From Clostridia bacterium (GTDB lineage: Bacteria; Bacillota_A; Clostridia; Oscillospirales; CAG-272): 6,239 nt of DNA. The first letter of the stretch is position 1. The number at the start of each line of letters is the position of its first letter. Shown here in pieces: positions 5,845 to 6,239 of the stretch. The notes under the pieces are model-generated. The model was not told the origin of the DNA. It did no database searches and saw nothing but the letters and a program-made list of their open reading frames with translations. The stretch is taken from NCBI GenBank assembly GCA_017959485.1, contig JAGDAM010000087.1, positions 1 to 6,239 of the forward strand, in the 5' to 3' direction. Both the position numbers and the translations under genes were made by a program.

Positions 5845-5873
5845 TGGACAAAGAATGGTAATTATGATATAAT
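5845..5873 (+). promoter_or_regulatory. Sigma-A promoter for the riboswitch transcript
   Basis: TGGACA (5845-5850, five of six matches to TTGACA) is followed after 17 bp by a perfect TATAAT (5868-5873), preceded by an extended -10 TGA (5865-5867). Transcription should start near 5880, immediately before the first conserved bases of the cobalamin aptamer. Confidence 0.88.
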
Positions 5874-5880
5874 AATATTG

Positions 5881-6010
5881 CTTTGAGGGGAAACCGGTGA
5901 AAATCCGGTACGAGCCCGTCGCCGTGATGCGCGGAACAAAAGAGAAAGTCTTACCGGGACGCATGCCGCGGTTCCGGGACAAAGTCATTGGGAGACCGAG
6001 AAGGCCGGCT
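5881..6010 (+). ncRNA. Cobalamin (vitamin B12) riboswitch aptamer
   Basis: Conserved blocks appear in the right order. GGGAA (5888-5892) leads into the hairpin ACCGG/CCGGT (5893-5909) containing GGTGAAAATCC. Then comes GAGCCCGTCGCCGTGA (5912-5927), matching the conserved CCCGCxACTGTxA core. A variable peripheral arm spans about 5928-5980, with pairing ATGCG/CGCAT (5927-5931 and 5960-5964) or CGGAAC/GTTCCG (5932-5937 and 5971-5976). Finally AGTCATTGGGAGACCGAGAA (5983-6002) corresponds to the 3' B12-box-like segment. Binding of cobalamin normally represses the downstream gene, typically a B12 transport, synthesis or B12-independent isoenzyme gene. The outer P1 boundary is not clear by eye. Confidence 0.88.
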
Positions 6011-6135
6011 TTCTTCGCGCAGAGTCGAAATACCCGGGGAGCAAAATGCTCTTGTCTTCGCGTTCTCTCGCGAGGGAGTGACTGCGGGCGCCGGTCGGGA
6101 AAGAGTAAATAATCAAAAGGAAATCAGGAGAAAAG
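6011..6135 (+). promoter_or_regulatory. Riboswitch expression platform and ribosome binding site
   Basis: About 125 nt lie between the aptamer and the start codon. A hairpin GAGCA-AAA-TGCTC (6039-6051) could be the 3' regulatory stem-loop seen in cobalamin riboswitches. No hairpin here is followed by a convincing T-run, which argues for translational control. TTCTCT (6063-6068) can pair with GGAGAA (6127-6132; one G-U pair), masking the ribosome binding site AGGAG (6126-6130), or can instead fold locally with AGGGAG (6073-6078). These two states are mutually exclusive. This switching model is inference from complementarity alone. Confidence 0.5.
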
Positions 6136-6239
6136 TTGAAACACAGCAGAATGCAAAAAGCACTTTTAGCCATCCTGTGCCTGATGATCGCGGCGGCAGC
6201 GCTCATCTCGTTCGCAGGAGGCGGAAAAACAGACGAGCC
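6136..6239 (+). CDS. Exported protein under B12 riboswitch control, N-terminus only
   Basis: Only the first 34 codons are in the window; the gene continues past the right edge. The peptide has a classical signal sequence: basic start (MKHSRMQK), a hydrophobic core (about residues 9-26, ALLAILCLMIAAAALISF) and a small-residue AGGG segment where signal peptidase I may cut. There is no lipobox cysteine after the core, so a lipoprotein is unlikely, although C15 lies within the core. The TTG at 6136 is preferred because AGGAG (6126-6130) lies five bases upstream; ATG 6151 would be 20 bases away. Given the riboswitch, it is probably part of B12 or corrinoid uptake or binding, such as a secreted corrinoid-binding protein or transporter component, but the visible sequence does not identify it. 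Confidence 0.78.
   Translation, partial: MKHSRMQKALLAILCLMIAAAALISFAGGGKTDE

Noticed and set aside
5452..5988. 178-codon minus-strand frame over the GH20 end and the riboswitch
   Set aside because: It is antisense to the GH20 gene and runs through a promoter and a structured RNA; no ribosome binding site or domain is seen.
6136..6239. Lipoprotein signal peptide
   Set aside because: The sequence after the hydrophobic core reads FAGGG with no cysteine at the lipobox position.

Overview
The window looks like a chromosomal segment of a moderately GC-rich, strictly anaerobic Clostridia-type Firmicute, probably a gut lineage known mainly from metagenomes. The support is indirect: strong GGAGG ribosome binding sites, sigma-A promoters close to consensus, a two-iron superoxide reductase (an anaerobe's oxygen defence), a paired acyltransferase / zinc-ribbon membrane protein typical of Clostridia, a cobalamin riboswitch, and GC-rich interspersed repeats at the left edge. 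No transposase, integrase, phage gene, tRNA, rRNA or CRISPR array is visible.

Layout. Positions 1-449 hold no credible gene. Positions 1-224 contain two diverged, hairpin-rich repeat units bounded by three copies of ACAGTGCC, and about 378-436 contains short degenerate GC-rich repeats. A strong extended -10 promoter (450-479) drives desulfoferrodoxin/superoxide reductase (535-909), whose leader carries a very stable GC hairpin just before the ribosome binding site. A second hairpin (931-966) separates it from a two-gene operon: a condensation/alcohol-acetyltransferase-like protein (982-2256) and a zinc-ribbon, six-helix membrane protein resembling DUF6320 (2261-2953). A 34-bp perfect palindrome (2964-2997) terminates this operon and the gene converging on it.

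That converging minus-strand gene (3015-4370) encodes a short member of the neutral/alkaline ceramidase family. It keeps the apparent zinc ligands but has Asn where true ceramidases have the catalytic Ser. It is divergent from a family GH20 beta-N-acetylhexosaminidase-like gene (4444-5787), with only 73 bp between the start codons. The minus-strand -35 box overlaps the ribosome binding site of the GH20 gene. Neither protein has a visible signal peptide, so both probably act in the cytoplasm, perhaps on imported amino-sugar or lipid-derived breakdown products; this link is inference.

The right end (5845-6239) is a B12-responsive unit: a strong promoter, a cobalamin riboswitch, a roughly 125-nt expression platform, and the first 34 codons of an exported protein cut off by the window edge. 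No complete new multi-gene system is evident. The points most worth following up are the Ser-less ceramidase-like protein beside GH20, the B12-controlled exported protein, the acyltransferase/DUF6320-like pair, and the left-edge repeat family.
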